Positions 5,381 to 12,337 of a DNA stretch of 13,724 nucleotides are shown here, in pieces. The stretch lies in the NCBI GenBank assembly GCA_946480845.1, contig CAMLLJ010000053.1, forward strand, positions 1 to 13,724, written 5' to 3'. The number at the start of each line of letters is the position of its first letter. The first letter of the stretch is position 1. Below the pieces are notes generated by a model, which saw only the letters and a list, made by a program, of their open reading frames with translations, made no database searches and was not told the origin of the DNA. This DNA is from an uncultured Gemmatimonadota bacterium. Lineage in GTDB: Bacteria; Gemmatimonadota; Gemmatimonadetes; Gemmatimonadales; GWC2-71-9. The translations under genes and the position numbers were made by a program.

Positions 5381-8287
5381 ATGACGACTCCGATCGCCCG
5401 CCTCACGGCAGCGCTGCAGGGGACCTACGCCATCGAGCGGGAGGCGGGGGCCGGCGGCATGGCCACCGTCTACCTCGCCCGCGACCTCAAGCACGGCCGC
5501 GCCGTCGCCATCAAGGTGCTCCGCTCCGAGCTCGCCGCCACCGTCGGGACCGACCGGTTCCTCCGCGAGATCGAGATGGCGGCGCGGCTGCAGCATCCGC
5601 ACATCCTCCCGGTCTACGATTCGGGCGCCGCCGACGGCTTCCTCTACTACGTCATGCCCTTCGTCGAGGGCGAGTCGCTCCGCGACCGCCTCGCGCGCGA
5701 CCACCAGCTTCCCGTCGAGGAGGCGGTGCGGCTCGCCCGGGAGGCGGCGAGCGCGCTCGAGTACGCCCACGCGCACGGCATCGTCCACCGCGACGTCAAG
5801 CCCGAGAACATCATGCTCTTCGGCGGCCACGCGGTGGTGGCCGACTTCGGCATTGCGCGCGCGGTCGAGGCCAGCGGCGGCCCGCAGCTCACCGGCATGG
5901 GCATCGCCATCGGCACGCCGGCGTACATGAGCCCCGAGCAGGCCACCGCCAGCGAGGAGGTGGACGGCCGCAGCGACCAGTACAGCCTCGCCTGCGTGCT
6001 CTACGAGATGCTCGCGGGCCAGCAGGCGTTCTCGGGGCCGACGGCGCAGTCGGTGATGACCAAGAGCATCACCGGCCCGCGCCCGCGCATCCGGTCGGTG
6101 CGTGCCGGGGTGCCCGAGGGCACCGAGGCCGCGCTGGTGAAGGCGCTCGCTACCGACCCGAAGGACCGCTTCGCGAACATGGCCGAGTTCAGCTCGGCGA
6201 TCGGCAGCACGCTGAGCGGCACCGGACCGGCGTTCGGCGGGAAGAGCTCGATCAAGTGGCTCGTCGCCGCCGGGATCGCCATACTCGCCATCGGCGCCTT
6301 CGCCGGTTGGCGGCTGAGCCGGCCGAGCGGGCCCGTGGTCGAGGCGGCGCAGCGGATCGCCGTGCTGCCGTTCCGCACCTCGGGCGCCGACGTGGCGCTG
6401 CTCGGCGAAGGCATGGTGGACCTACTGTCCACCAACCTCGACGCCATCGGCGGCATCAGCACGGTCGAGCCCCGCACCGTGCTCCAGCGCTGGAAGGAGC
6501 GGGGGTCCGCCGTGGACCTCGAGGGCGCGCTCGCCGTCGGCCGCGACGTGGACGCCGGCGCGGTCCTGCTCGGCAGCGTGGTCGAGACGGGCAGCTCGGT
6601 GCGGCTGGCGGCCGACCTCTACGACAGCAAGGGTGCCAAGCTGGCCACGGCGCAGGTGAACGGCCCGGCCGACAGTGTGCTCTCGCTGGTGGACGGCCTC
6701 AGCCTGGCGCTGATGCGCGAGGTCTGGCGCTCCAACGAGCCGCTGCCGTCGGTGCGCGTGGGCGGGCTCACCACGACCTCGATCGGCGCCATGCGCGCGT
6801 TCCTGGCGGGGGAGAAGCTCTACCGCCAGTCGGCGTGGGACTCCGCCGCCGTCGCGTTCCGGAGCGCGGTCGAGCAGGACTCGACCTTCGCGCTGGCGCA
6901 CTACCGGCTGGCAATGACGTACGGCTGGACCGGCAACGCGGGCTCGCGCGATGCGCTGAGCGCGGGGGCCAAGGCGGTGAAGTACGGCGGCCGGCTGCCC
7001 GCGGACGAGCGGTTCATCGTCCAGGCCTACCAGCTCTTCCAGGAGGGCAAGGTCGAGGCGACCGACAGCATGCGCCGCTACACGGCCGCGCATCCCGAGG
7101 ATGCCGACGGCTGGTACCTCCTCGGCGAGTCCCAGTACCACCGGCGCAGTCTCGCCCCCCTGTCGCCCGCGGACCTGCAGGCGCCGTTCGACCGCGTGCT
7201 CGCGCTCGATTCGTCGCTGGCGCCGGCCGCGATCCATCCGCTCGAAGTCACCCTCGAGCGGCAGGACACGGCGGGGTATCGCGCCTACATGCAGGTGCTG
7301 GAGAAGGCGGGGGCGACGGGCGAGCTCGCGCGGTTCCGGCCGGCGGGTGACATCGTCTTCTCGCCCGAGCCGCTCGACTCGGCCGCCATCGCGCAGCTCT
7401 TCAGCGGCAACCGACAGGATGCCTCGTTCTCCGCGGTGGTGGGCCTCTACCGCAATGCGCTGAACGATCCGGACGGCGTGCTCGCCGAGATGCTGCGCAT
7501 CCAGGAGCTCATTCCGCCCGACCAGAACATGGCGCGGCAGCTGCCGCAGCTCCGGGCGATGGTGCTGACGGGGCAGGGGCGGCTCGCGGAAGTGAAGCGG
7601 ATGGCGGATTCGCTGACGCCGAACGACGGCCGGTACTTCGTCCAGATGATCCCGGTCTGGGGCGGCTATGCCCCGCCGGGATACGCCGATTCGCTCCAGG
7701 CGGAGATCGAGCGGTCGGGCATCGCGGCCGCCAGCGTCGCGAGCACCACGAACCCCTACGAGCTGTACTTCCGCTCGCTCTTCCATCTCGGCCAGGGCGA
7801 CGCGGCCACTGCGGCGCCGATGATCCAGCGCGGGCTGGCGATGGACTCGACGGCGCTGCGGAATTTCGGGGGCCAGTGGGTCCACGGGCTCTTCGTCGCC
7901 GCGGACGGCTGGCGCTCGGTGCTCACGGGCGATACGACGGGCGGGCTCGCGAAGATCACCGAGGGCCTGAAGCAGGTCAGTTCCTTCGCTGGCCCCGCCA
8001 TGACGGCTCCGCTTCGGCTGCACCGCGCCGCGGTGATGGCCCTGCGGCCCGGGACGCGCGAGCAGGGCCTCAACTGGCTGCGCTACGGCATGAACTACGA
8101 CATCCAGTACATCCCGGTCTCCCGCCTCGCGCTGGGCCGGGCCCTCGAGGCCGCCGGCGACCGCGCGGGTGCCATCGAGGCGTACGGCGAGTTCGTGCGC
8201 TACTGGCAGAAGGCGGACCCGGCGCTCCAGCCGCGCGTGCAGCAGACGCGCGACCTGATCGCCCGCCTGCAGAAGGAAGGCGGCTAG
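5381..8287 (+). CDS. Receptor-like Ser/Thr protein kinase with TolB-like and TPR sensor half
   Basis: This 968-residue protein has a PknB-type kinase domain (about 16-278). It shows a Gly-rich loop GAGGMATVY (23-31), catalytic Lys45, an alpha-C Glu near 63-65, HRDVKPEN (136-143), DFG (155-157) and GTPAYMSPEQ (178-187), so it should be active. Thr171 is a possible activation-loop site. One membrane helix (291-311) separates this from the periplasmic part. RIAVLPF (325-331) opens a TolB/FlgO-like domain (to about 470). TPR-like helical repeats fill the rest, for example FLAGEKLYRQSAWDSAAVAF and a final YGEFVRYWQKAD near the end. This architecture is abundant in Gemmatimonadota and related phyla. 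The ATG lacks a strong Shine-Dalgarno sequence, but the kinase fold begins right after it. Targets are unknown. It ends overlapping the convergent gene in a shared CTAG. Confidence 0.93.
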   Translation: MTTPIARLTAALQGTYAIEREAGAGGMATVYLARDLKHGRAVAIKVLRSELAATVGTDRFLREIEMAARLQHPHILPVYDSGAADGFLYYVMPFVEGESLRDRLARDHQLPVEEAVRLAREAASALEYAHAHGIVHRDVKPENIMLFGGHAVVADFGIARAVEASGGPQLTGMGIAIGTPAYMSPEQATASEEVDGRSDQYSLACVLYEMLAGQQAFSGPTAQSVMTKSITGPRPRIRSVRAGVPEGTEAALVKALATDPKDRFANMAEFSSAIGSTLSGTGPAFGGKSSIKWLVAAGIAILAIGAFAGWRLSRPSGPVVEAAQRIAVLPFRTSGADVALLGEGMVDLLSTNLDAIGGISTVEPRTVLQRWKERGSAVDLEGALAVGRDVDAGAVLLGSVVETGSSVRLAADLYDSKGAKLATAQVNGPADSVLSLVDGLSLALMREVWRSNEPLPSVRVGGLTTTSIGAMRAFLAGEKLYRQSAWDSAAVAFRSAVEQDSTFALAHYRLAMTYGWTGNAGSRDALSAGAKAVKYGGRLPADERFIVQAYQLFQEGKVEATDSMRRYTAAHPEDADGWYLLGESQYHRRSLAPLSPADLQAPFDRVLALDSSLAPAAIHPLEVTLERQDTAGYRAYMQVLEKAGATGELARFRPAGDIVFSPEPLDSAAIAQLFSGNRQDASFSAVVGLYRNALNDPDGVLAEMLRIQELIPPDQNMARQLPQLRAMVLTGQGRLAEVKRMADSLTPNDGRYFVQMIPVWGGYAPPGYADSLQAEIERSGIAAASVASTTNPYELYFRSLFHLGQGDAATAAPMIQRGLAMDSTALRNFGGQWVHGLFVAADGWRSVLTGDTTGGLAKITEGLKQVSSFAGPAMTAPLRLHRAAVMALRPGTREQGLNWLRYGMNYDIQYIPVSRLALGRALEAAGDRAGAIEAYGEFVRYWQKADPALQPRVQQTRDLIARLQKEGG

Positions 8288-9600
8288 AGGCCGATCGACA
8301 CCCTGAGGCCGGCGGTGCGATACCGGAACGCGCCGCTGGCCGAGCTCTCCAGGCTGCTGGAGATCCCGCCGTAGATCTCGATGATGTTGCGGTCCACGCC
8401 GCCCGGCCCCCACCCGCGGCCGAACCGCGCCTCCCCGTGCCACTCCACCTGCGCATCCGCCCCGCGGAACGCCTGCTGTGCGCCAAGCCCTCCGCTCACC
8501 CGCACGGCCCACTCCGGCGACCGGTAGGTCCATCCCGCGCGCCCTTCCGCGATCCGGAAGCGGTCGGGAGAGAAGTAGCCGGTGCCGCGGAACTCGTAGC
8601 CCATCTGCCGCGCCAGCGCACCGACGAAGAAGCGCTCCGCCACCGTGAGCGTGGCCGCGGCGAACACCGCGTACCGGTCGTTGCCGTCGCTGAACCAGGC
8701 GCCGCCTCCCCCGCCCGTCAGCGTGAGCCCGCCGCCGGCGCCGATCTCCGCATTTCCTTCCACCGCGTCGATGTCGATCCCGCTGCCGATGAGCTGCGCC
8801 GTCTCGTCGAAGGGAAGGTGGGAGTAGCTCGCGCTGAGCGACGAGCGCGGCGCGAGGCGATAGCGGAGCGCCGCCCGCGCCGTCGGCTCGGTGCGGCGGA
8901 ACCCGGCCGCGGTGAGGCGCCTGGCGCCGCCCGCGAGCGTCACCGTCGCGCGGCCCGGCGTGGCGGTGATGCCGCCCTCGGCGAGCAGCCGGTCGGCATC
9001 GCGCACCGGATCGCTGCTCTGCTGCGCGCCGGCGGATACGAACGCGCGCAGCCGGTCGCCGATCGGGGCCGAGAGGCCGAGGCCCTGCCACCAGCTCGTG
9101 TTGTCGTCGGAGTCGTTGCTCCACCCGGCCGACAGCTCGGCGGCGGGGCGGGACCACGCGCGCGCGCGGTCGCGCGGGAGCGAAAGCTCGGCGCGCCGCT
9201 CGGGGTGGTCGGCCATGACGCTGTCGTAGCGGGCCACCGCCGAGCGGTACCGGCCCGACCAGGCGTCGAGCTGGGCCTCGAGCGCGCGCACGTCGGCATC
9301 GGCGGGCTCGAGCATCCGCGCGCGCGCCGCGAGGACACGGGCGGAATCGAGGCGGTCTTCCCACGATGCCAGCACCGCCAGCCGGTAGAGCGAGCGGACC
9401 GAGGCGGGATTGGTGCGCAGCTCGGCCTCGTACGCGGCTCTTGCCTCGTCGAAGCGTCCCTCGGTCCAGAAGCGGTTGCCGTCGGCAACCTGCGCTCCGA
9501 GCGGGGACGGAAGCACGCCTGCCGCCGCGAACGGCAGCGCGATGGCGGCGACGGCCGCGACGGCGGATGCACGAAGGCGTTTCACGGAATCGCGCCCCAT
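8284..9600 (-). CDS. TPR plus outer-membrane beta-barrel protein (YaiO/PgaA-like)
   Basis: This is a 438-residue exported protein with a signal peptide (hydrophobic run about 11-30, cleavage likely after LGA at 34-36). Three TPR-like helix pairs follow (about 38-135, beginning ADGNRFWTEGRFDEARAAYEAE). From about 155 to the end come alternating, aromatic-rich strands of an outer-membrane barrel. The last strand ends in Leu (VSIGL), not the usual Phe. TPRs in front of a barrel recall PgaA, and the short TPR part recalls the YaiO family; both are tied to surface polysaccharide in other bacteria. It overlaps the upstream hydrolase gene. ATG 9600 gives a 19-bp overlap with AGGG nearby. GTG 9585 would give a neat 4-bp GTGA overlap and a cleaner signal start (MKRLRAS), so it is a real alternative. 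Confidence 0.8.
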   Translation of the reverse strand: MGRDSVKRLRASAVAAVAAIALPFAAAGVLPSPLGAQVADGNRFWTEGRFDEARAAYEAELRTNPASVRSLYRLAVLASWEDRLDSARVLAARARMLEPADADVRALEAQLDAWSGRYRSAVARYDSVMADHPERRAELSLPRDRARAWSRPAAELSAGWSNDSDDNTSWWQGLGLSAPIGDRLRAFVSAGAQQSSDPVRDADRLLAEGGITATPGRATVTLAGGARRLTAAGFRRTEPTARAALRYRLAPRSSLSASYSHLPFDETAQLIGSGIDIDAVEGNAEIGAGGGLTLTGGGGGAWFSDGNDRYAVFAAATLTVAERFFVGALARQMGYEFRGTGYFSPDRFRIAEGRAGWTYRSPEWAVRVSGGLGAQQAFRGADAQVEWHGEARFGRGWGPGGVDRNIIEIYGGISSSLESSASGAFRYRTAGLRVSIGL

Positions 9601-11768
9601 GCGGCCCTGAGTGCGCCAAGCACCGGCTTGGGCCGCGCGTGCCAGACCGGCTCGGTCCAGCCCGCCCAGCGCCACGGCGCCGACTCCGTGACCGCCGGCT
9701 GCACCGTCGCGTCCCGCCGGTAGACGACCGCCGTGAAGTGGAAGGCATCGGCGGTCACCGTGCCGATCTCTCCCGTTGCCGCGGTATCGTGGACGATGGT
9801 CCTCGACGACGGATCGGTCACGTTGAGCAGGTCCCACGGCAGGCGCACCTGGATCATTCGTGCCTTCGCGTCGAAGTACCAGTCCGACAGGGTCGAGGCG
9901 CTCCCGGTCCCATGCCGGAGGACGCCCCGGTCCACGCCCTGCGCGGGAAAGAAGGTCCCGTCCCGCCCGAAGCGTGAGCGGTTGGTGTACACGAAGAGCG
10001 GGTCGAACCGGCCATCGCGCCGGTCCGCCGTGACGATCGGGCGCCGGAGGAATCGTCCCATGTCGTCTTCGCCGCTGGCCGCGGGCGCCGCGTAGCGGTT
10101 GTACTCCGGCAGCACGCGCACGGCGCCGCTGTCCGGCCCGGGCAGGTCCACGAGGAACTCGAATCCCCTCGCGCTCCCGGTGCCGGAGCGCGGCAGCCGG
10201 TGCTGCCCGACAGCGGGCTGCCAGGTATCGACCCCGATCTCGATGCCGTGCGTGGCCCAGGTGAAGCTGGAATCGACGGCGAGCGCCAGGTACAGCCACG
10301 ACGCGTCTGACGAAACCGTGAGGTTCGGGGCCACGCGCGTGCCTGCCCTCCAGTTGCCGGGCTTCCCGCCGAGGACGGGCTGCGTCGCCGGGTCGCCGGC
10401 GTACACGCCCATCAGGCCGTAGTTCTGCTCCGCATCCATCACGTTGTGCCAGCGCGGCGTGTGCTCGGCGGGGATCTCGAAGTCCATCACCAGCCAGTTG
10501 CGCTTGAACCACTCGTCGAGCCACGCGAAGACGATGCCTCCGGCGGCGCCCACCTCGTGCAGCTCGCGGGTGAGCCGCGCATCGATCCGCGCCATCTCCT
10601 GCTCGTCGTGGCCGCCGTGGTGCCAGCCCTGTGGCTGCAGGTGGGCGACGCCCCGGCTCGAGGGAACGCCGTACTCGGCGACCAGCAGGGGGATCCCCGC
10701 ATGATGCCGGCGCAGGTCGGCCAGGTAGCCGAACCAGTTCGACGGGCCTTCGCGCGACCGCGCCCGGCCATAGCCGGGATCGTTGAGCATGAAGTCGGGA
10801 TAATAGGGATAGACGTGATAGCTGGCGAACCACCCGGCGGGATTCGCCGCCGTAGGCCGGACCAGGCCGGCGTCGAGGGACACCGCGTCGTTCTCGTACT
10901 CGAGCTGGCGCGGCCCCTCGGGCCGGCCCGACTTCCGGCGCCACGCACGCTCCTCCTCGCCGCTGGCCTCCGTGGGATGCACCAGCGGGTCGAGCGTCGG
11001 CCAGTTGGTGAAGGCGATGGGCCGGATCGCGTGATGGCGGTCGAACTCGTAGGCGAGCAGGTGATCGCTCTGCTCGGCCATCCAGCGCTCGAGCGCCGGC
11101 GCGCCGTCGGTCTCGAGGAAGCGGCCCCGGAAGGCCTGGCGCCCGGGGTGCCGCGCGTCGTACGCCTTCGCCGCGTACGGTTCCCATTCGCGGCCGATGA
11201 TATAGGCCAGCGTCCAGCGCGAGACGTCGGCATCGTAGCGCCCGCTCGCGTGCCCGCGCCGCTCGGGCAGCACCGCCGCCCCATGGATGAGGTCCGCCAC
11301 GCGGCGCAGCTCGGCGCGGAAACCGTCGCGCCAGGCTGGGTCGTCGAAGTCGTCGTCCGGCGGTAGCTCGGTCCAGACGCCGTGGATCAGCCACAGCGTC
11401 CGGTCGGGGTGCTCCGTATTCCACGCCCGGAGCGCGCGATAGAAGGAAGGAGGGAGGATCGTGTAGAGCCGCACGGCATTGGCGTTCATGGACGCCAGCG
11501 TATCCAGCCAGCCCGCATAGAGCGCGGAATCGGTGGGAAACTCGGCGGGGAACCGGCCTGGCAGCGCGACGCCCAGGTTCACTCCCTTGATCCAGAGGGG
11601 CTGCCAGCCGGCGGGCGTCCTGACCTCGAAGCGCTCGCCCGCCACCCGCGCTACCAGCTGCACGTCGGCGGGCCGCTGCGCCGACGCGGGTCCTGCCGCC
11701 GATGCGCCGGCGAGGACGAGGAGCGCGAAACGGCGGGCGCGGCGGCGATGATGTAACTTGAAAACCAT
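9582..11768 (-). CDS. Secreted glycoside-hydrolase-like TIM-barrel protein with C-terminal DOMON/CBM9-like domain
   Basis: This 728-residue exported protein has an Arg-rich n-region and a hydrophobic core (13-28, cleavage near ASA|Q at 30). Residues about 40-450 form a barrel like GH2/GH5-type retaining hydrolases: an N-terminal LWIKGVNLG strand, NAVRLYTILPPSFY, TNWPTLDP (255-261), a HVYPYYPDF segment (318-326), LLVAEYGVPS (361-370) with Glu365 as probable nucleophile, and FAWLDEWFK (414-422). The acid/base region reads YIIGREWEP (189-197). Glu194 occupies the place of the usual Asn-Glu, but the Asn is Arg. About 465-700 contains NLTVSSDASWLYLALAVD and other strands typical of DOMON/CBM9-like carbohydrate-binding folds. 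It lies first in a two-gene unit with the TPR-barrel protein, pointing to trimming of an exported polysaccharide. The start at 11768 directly precedes the signal peptide. The exact GH family is not assigned. Confidence 0.8.
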   Translation of the reverse strand: MVFKLHHRRRARRFALLVLAGASAAGPASAQRPADVQLVARVAGERFEVRTPAGWQPLWIKGVNLGVALPGRFPAEFPTDSALYAGWLDTLASMNANAVRLYTILPPSFYRALRAWNTEHPDRTLWLIHGVWTELPPDDDFDDPAWRDGFRAELRRVADLIHGAAVLPERRGHASGRYDADVSRWTLAYIIGREWEPYAAKAYDARHPGRQAFRGRFLETDGAPALERWMAEQSDHLLAYEFDRHHAIRPIAFTNWPTLDPLVHPTEASGEEERAWRRKSGRPEGPRQLEYENDAVSLDAGLVRPTAANPAGWFASYHVYPYYPDFMLNDPGYGRARSREGPSNWFGYLADLRRHHAGIPLLVAEYGVPSSRGVAHLQPQGWHHGGHDEQEMARIDARLTRELHEVGAAGGIVFAWLDEWFKRNWLVMDFEIPAEHTPRWHNVMDAEQNYGLMGVYAGDPATQPVLGGKPGNWRAGTRVAPNLTVSSDASWLYLALAVDSSFTWATHGIEIGVDTWQPAVGQHRLPRSGTGSARGFEFLVDLPGPDSGAVRVLPEYNRYAAPAASGEDDMGRFLRRPIVTADRRDGRFDPLFVYTNRSRFGRDGTFFPAQGVDRGVLRHGTGSASTLSDWYFDAKARMIQVRLPWDLLNVTDPSSRTIVHDTAATGEIGTVTADAFHFTAVVYRRDATVQPAVTESAPWRWAGWTEPVWHARPKPVLGALRAAWGAIP

Positions 11769-11807
11769 GTGCCCTGCAATGTCGGCCCGCCCCGGAGCCG
11801 TAGCAAG

Positions 11808-12170
11808 ATGAGCGGGCTCGGACGCACGCTGATCGACACCTTCGGGAGCGGCTGGTCGCGGGGAAACGTGGAGCTGCTGCTCTCGGTGTTTTCCCCCGAT
11901 GCGGTCTTCGTCGAAACGCCCTTTTCCGCGCCGCTCACGGGCATCGAGGCGATTCGGGGCTACTGGATCGAGACCCCCTACCACCAGTCCGAGACCACCT
12001 TCACCTCGGGTGAGATCTACGTGGCGGGGCCCTGGTTCTCGACGGAGTTCAAGTGCGTGTTCCGGCGCCGGCGGACCGGGCAATGGGTGGACGCCCGCGG
12101 CGCCATCTTCTGCGAGACCGACGGCGAGCGGATCACCGAGATGCGGATGTACTGGCACCGGATGCCCTAG
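11808..12170 (+). CDS. SnoaL/NTF2-like small protein
   Basis: This 120-residue soluble protein has no signal peptide. It has the NTF2-fold pattern of SnoaL-like proteins: an amphipathic first helix (LIDTFGSGWSRGNVELLLSVF), then DAVFVETPFSAPLTGIEAIRGYW, then strands ending RITEMRMYWHRMP. The FSPDAVFVE and LTGIEAIRGYW stretches are the family's usual signature. Members are isomerases, hydrolases or pure ligand binders, so no reaction can be named. ATG 11808 has GGAG at 11794-11797, ten bases away. An upstream in-frame GTG at 11769 would add 13 residues of unlikely composition. The gene is divergent from the hydrolase with only 39 bp between starts, so one promoter must lie inside the other gene. 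Confidence 0.8.
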   Translation: MSGLGRTLIDTFGSGWSRGNVELLLSVFSPDAVFVETPFSAPLTGIEAIRGYWIETPYHQSETTFTSGEIYVAGPWFSTEFKCVFRRRRTGQWVDARGAIFCETDGERITEMRMYWHRMP

Positions 12171-12231
12171 CGGCACGCCAGGACGGCAGGCTGTCCCGCG
12201 GCGAGGACGGTTTTCCCCGGTGCCCAGAATG

Positions 12232-12256
12232 CAAGTAATTGACTGACAATGGCTTG
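12232..12256. promoter_or_regulatory. Interrupted dyad upstream of the sigma-54 promoter
   Basis: CAAG-N2-ATTG-N5-CAAT-N2-CTTG is symmetric about base 12244, with eight paired positions in each direction's arms out of ten. It is AT-rich against a GC-rich background and lies just upstream of the -24 box, centred near -45. It could bind an activator or repressor. Classical enhancers of this promoter class are usually further upstream. Confidence 0.4.
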
Positions 12257-12262
12257 TGATTG

Positions 12263-12278
12263 TGGCACAGCGTTGGCA
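12263..12278 (+). promoter_or_regulatory. Near-consensus sigma-54 (RpoN) -24/-12 promoter
   Basis: The 16-mer TGGCACAGCGTTGGCA matches the RpoN consensus TGGCAC-R-N4-TTGCW except for one base (G for T at 12275). The essential GG (12264-12265) and GC (12276-12277) are exactly 10 bp apart. Transcription would start near 12289 and give a leader of about 49 nt before the ATG at 12338. The whole region sits in an AT-richer pocket (12229-12300). Transcription would need an AAA+ enhancer-binding protein, which is not encoded here. Confidence 0.6.
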
Positions 12279-12287
12279 AAGGGCTGT

Positions 12288-12297
12288 ACGTATACGT
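12288..12297. promoter_or_regulatory. Perfect 10-bp palindrome ACGTATACGT
   Basis: This exact palindrome coincides with the start site predicted for the sigma-54 promoter. It could be a roadblock-type operator or merely a melting-prone start region. A 10-bp palindrome can arise by chance, so it is reported at low confidence. Confidence 0.3.
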
Positions 12298-12319
12298 GAC
12301 AGATGTCGCGACCGCACAT

Positions 12320-12332
12320 GCCTCCTGGAGGC
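12320..12332 (+). promoter_or_regulatory. Ribosome binding site inside a palindrome (GCCTCCTGGAGGC)
   Basis: The strong Shine-Dalgarno GGAGG (12327-12331) lies 6 nt before ATG 12338 and decides that start. It is the right arm of a 13-nt near-palindrome, so in RNA GCCUC can pair with GAGGC around a CUG loop and hide the site. Confidence 0.5.
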
Positions 12333-12337
12333 GCCAC

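Noticed and set aside
6422..9748. Very long minus-strand open frame (about 1,100 codons) across the kinase and barrel genes
   Set aside because: It runs antisense to the kinase and out of frame with the barrel gene. Its Arg/Ala/Gly-rich translation shows no domain; it is a GC-bias shadow.
11775..11807. Minus-strand promoter for the hydrolase (TTGCTA-N17-GACATT)
   Set aside because: Only 4/6 and 3/6 matches, which is not better than chance in this composition.
12181..12223. Hairpin terminator after the SnoaL-like gene
   Set aside because: Only a 4-bp GGAC/GTCC stem with an 8-nt loop is found and no following T-run.
11769..12317. Upstream extension of the hydrolase frame on the minus strand
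   Set aside because: It lies antisense to the SnoaL-like gene and gives low-complexity peptide. The signal peptide begins at the ATG at 11768.
12296..12337. Alternative GTG start for the DUF4384-like protein that would add an Arg-Arg-His n-region to the signal peptide
   Set aside because: It lacks a properly spaced Shine-Dalgarno sequence, would leave a leader of only about 7 nt from the predicted start site, and competes with a strong GGAGG before ATG 12338.
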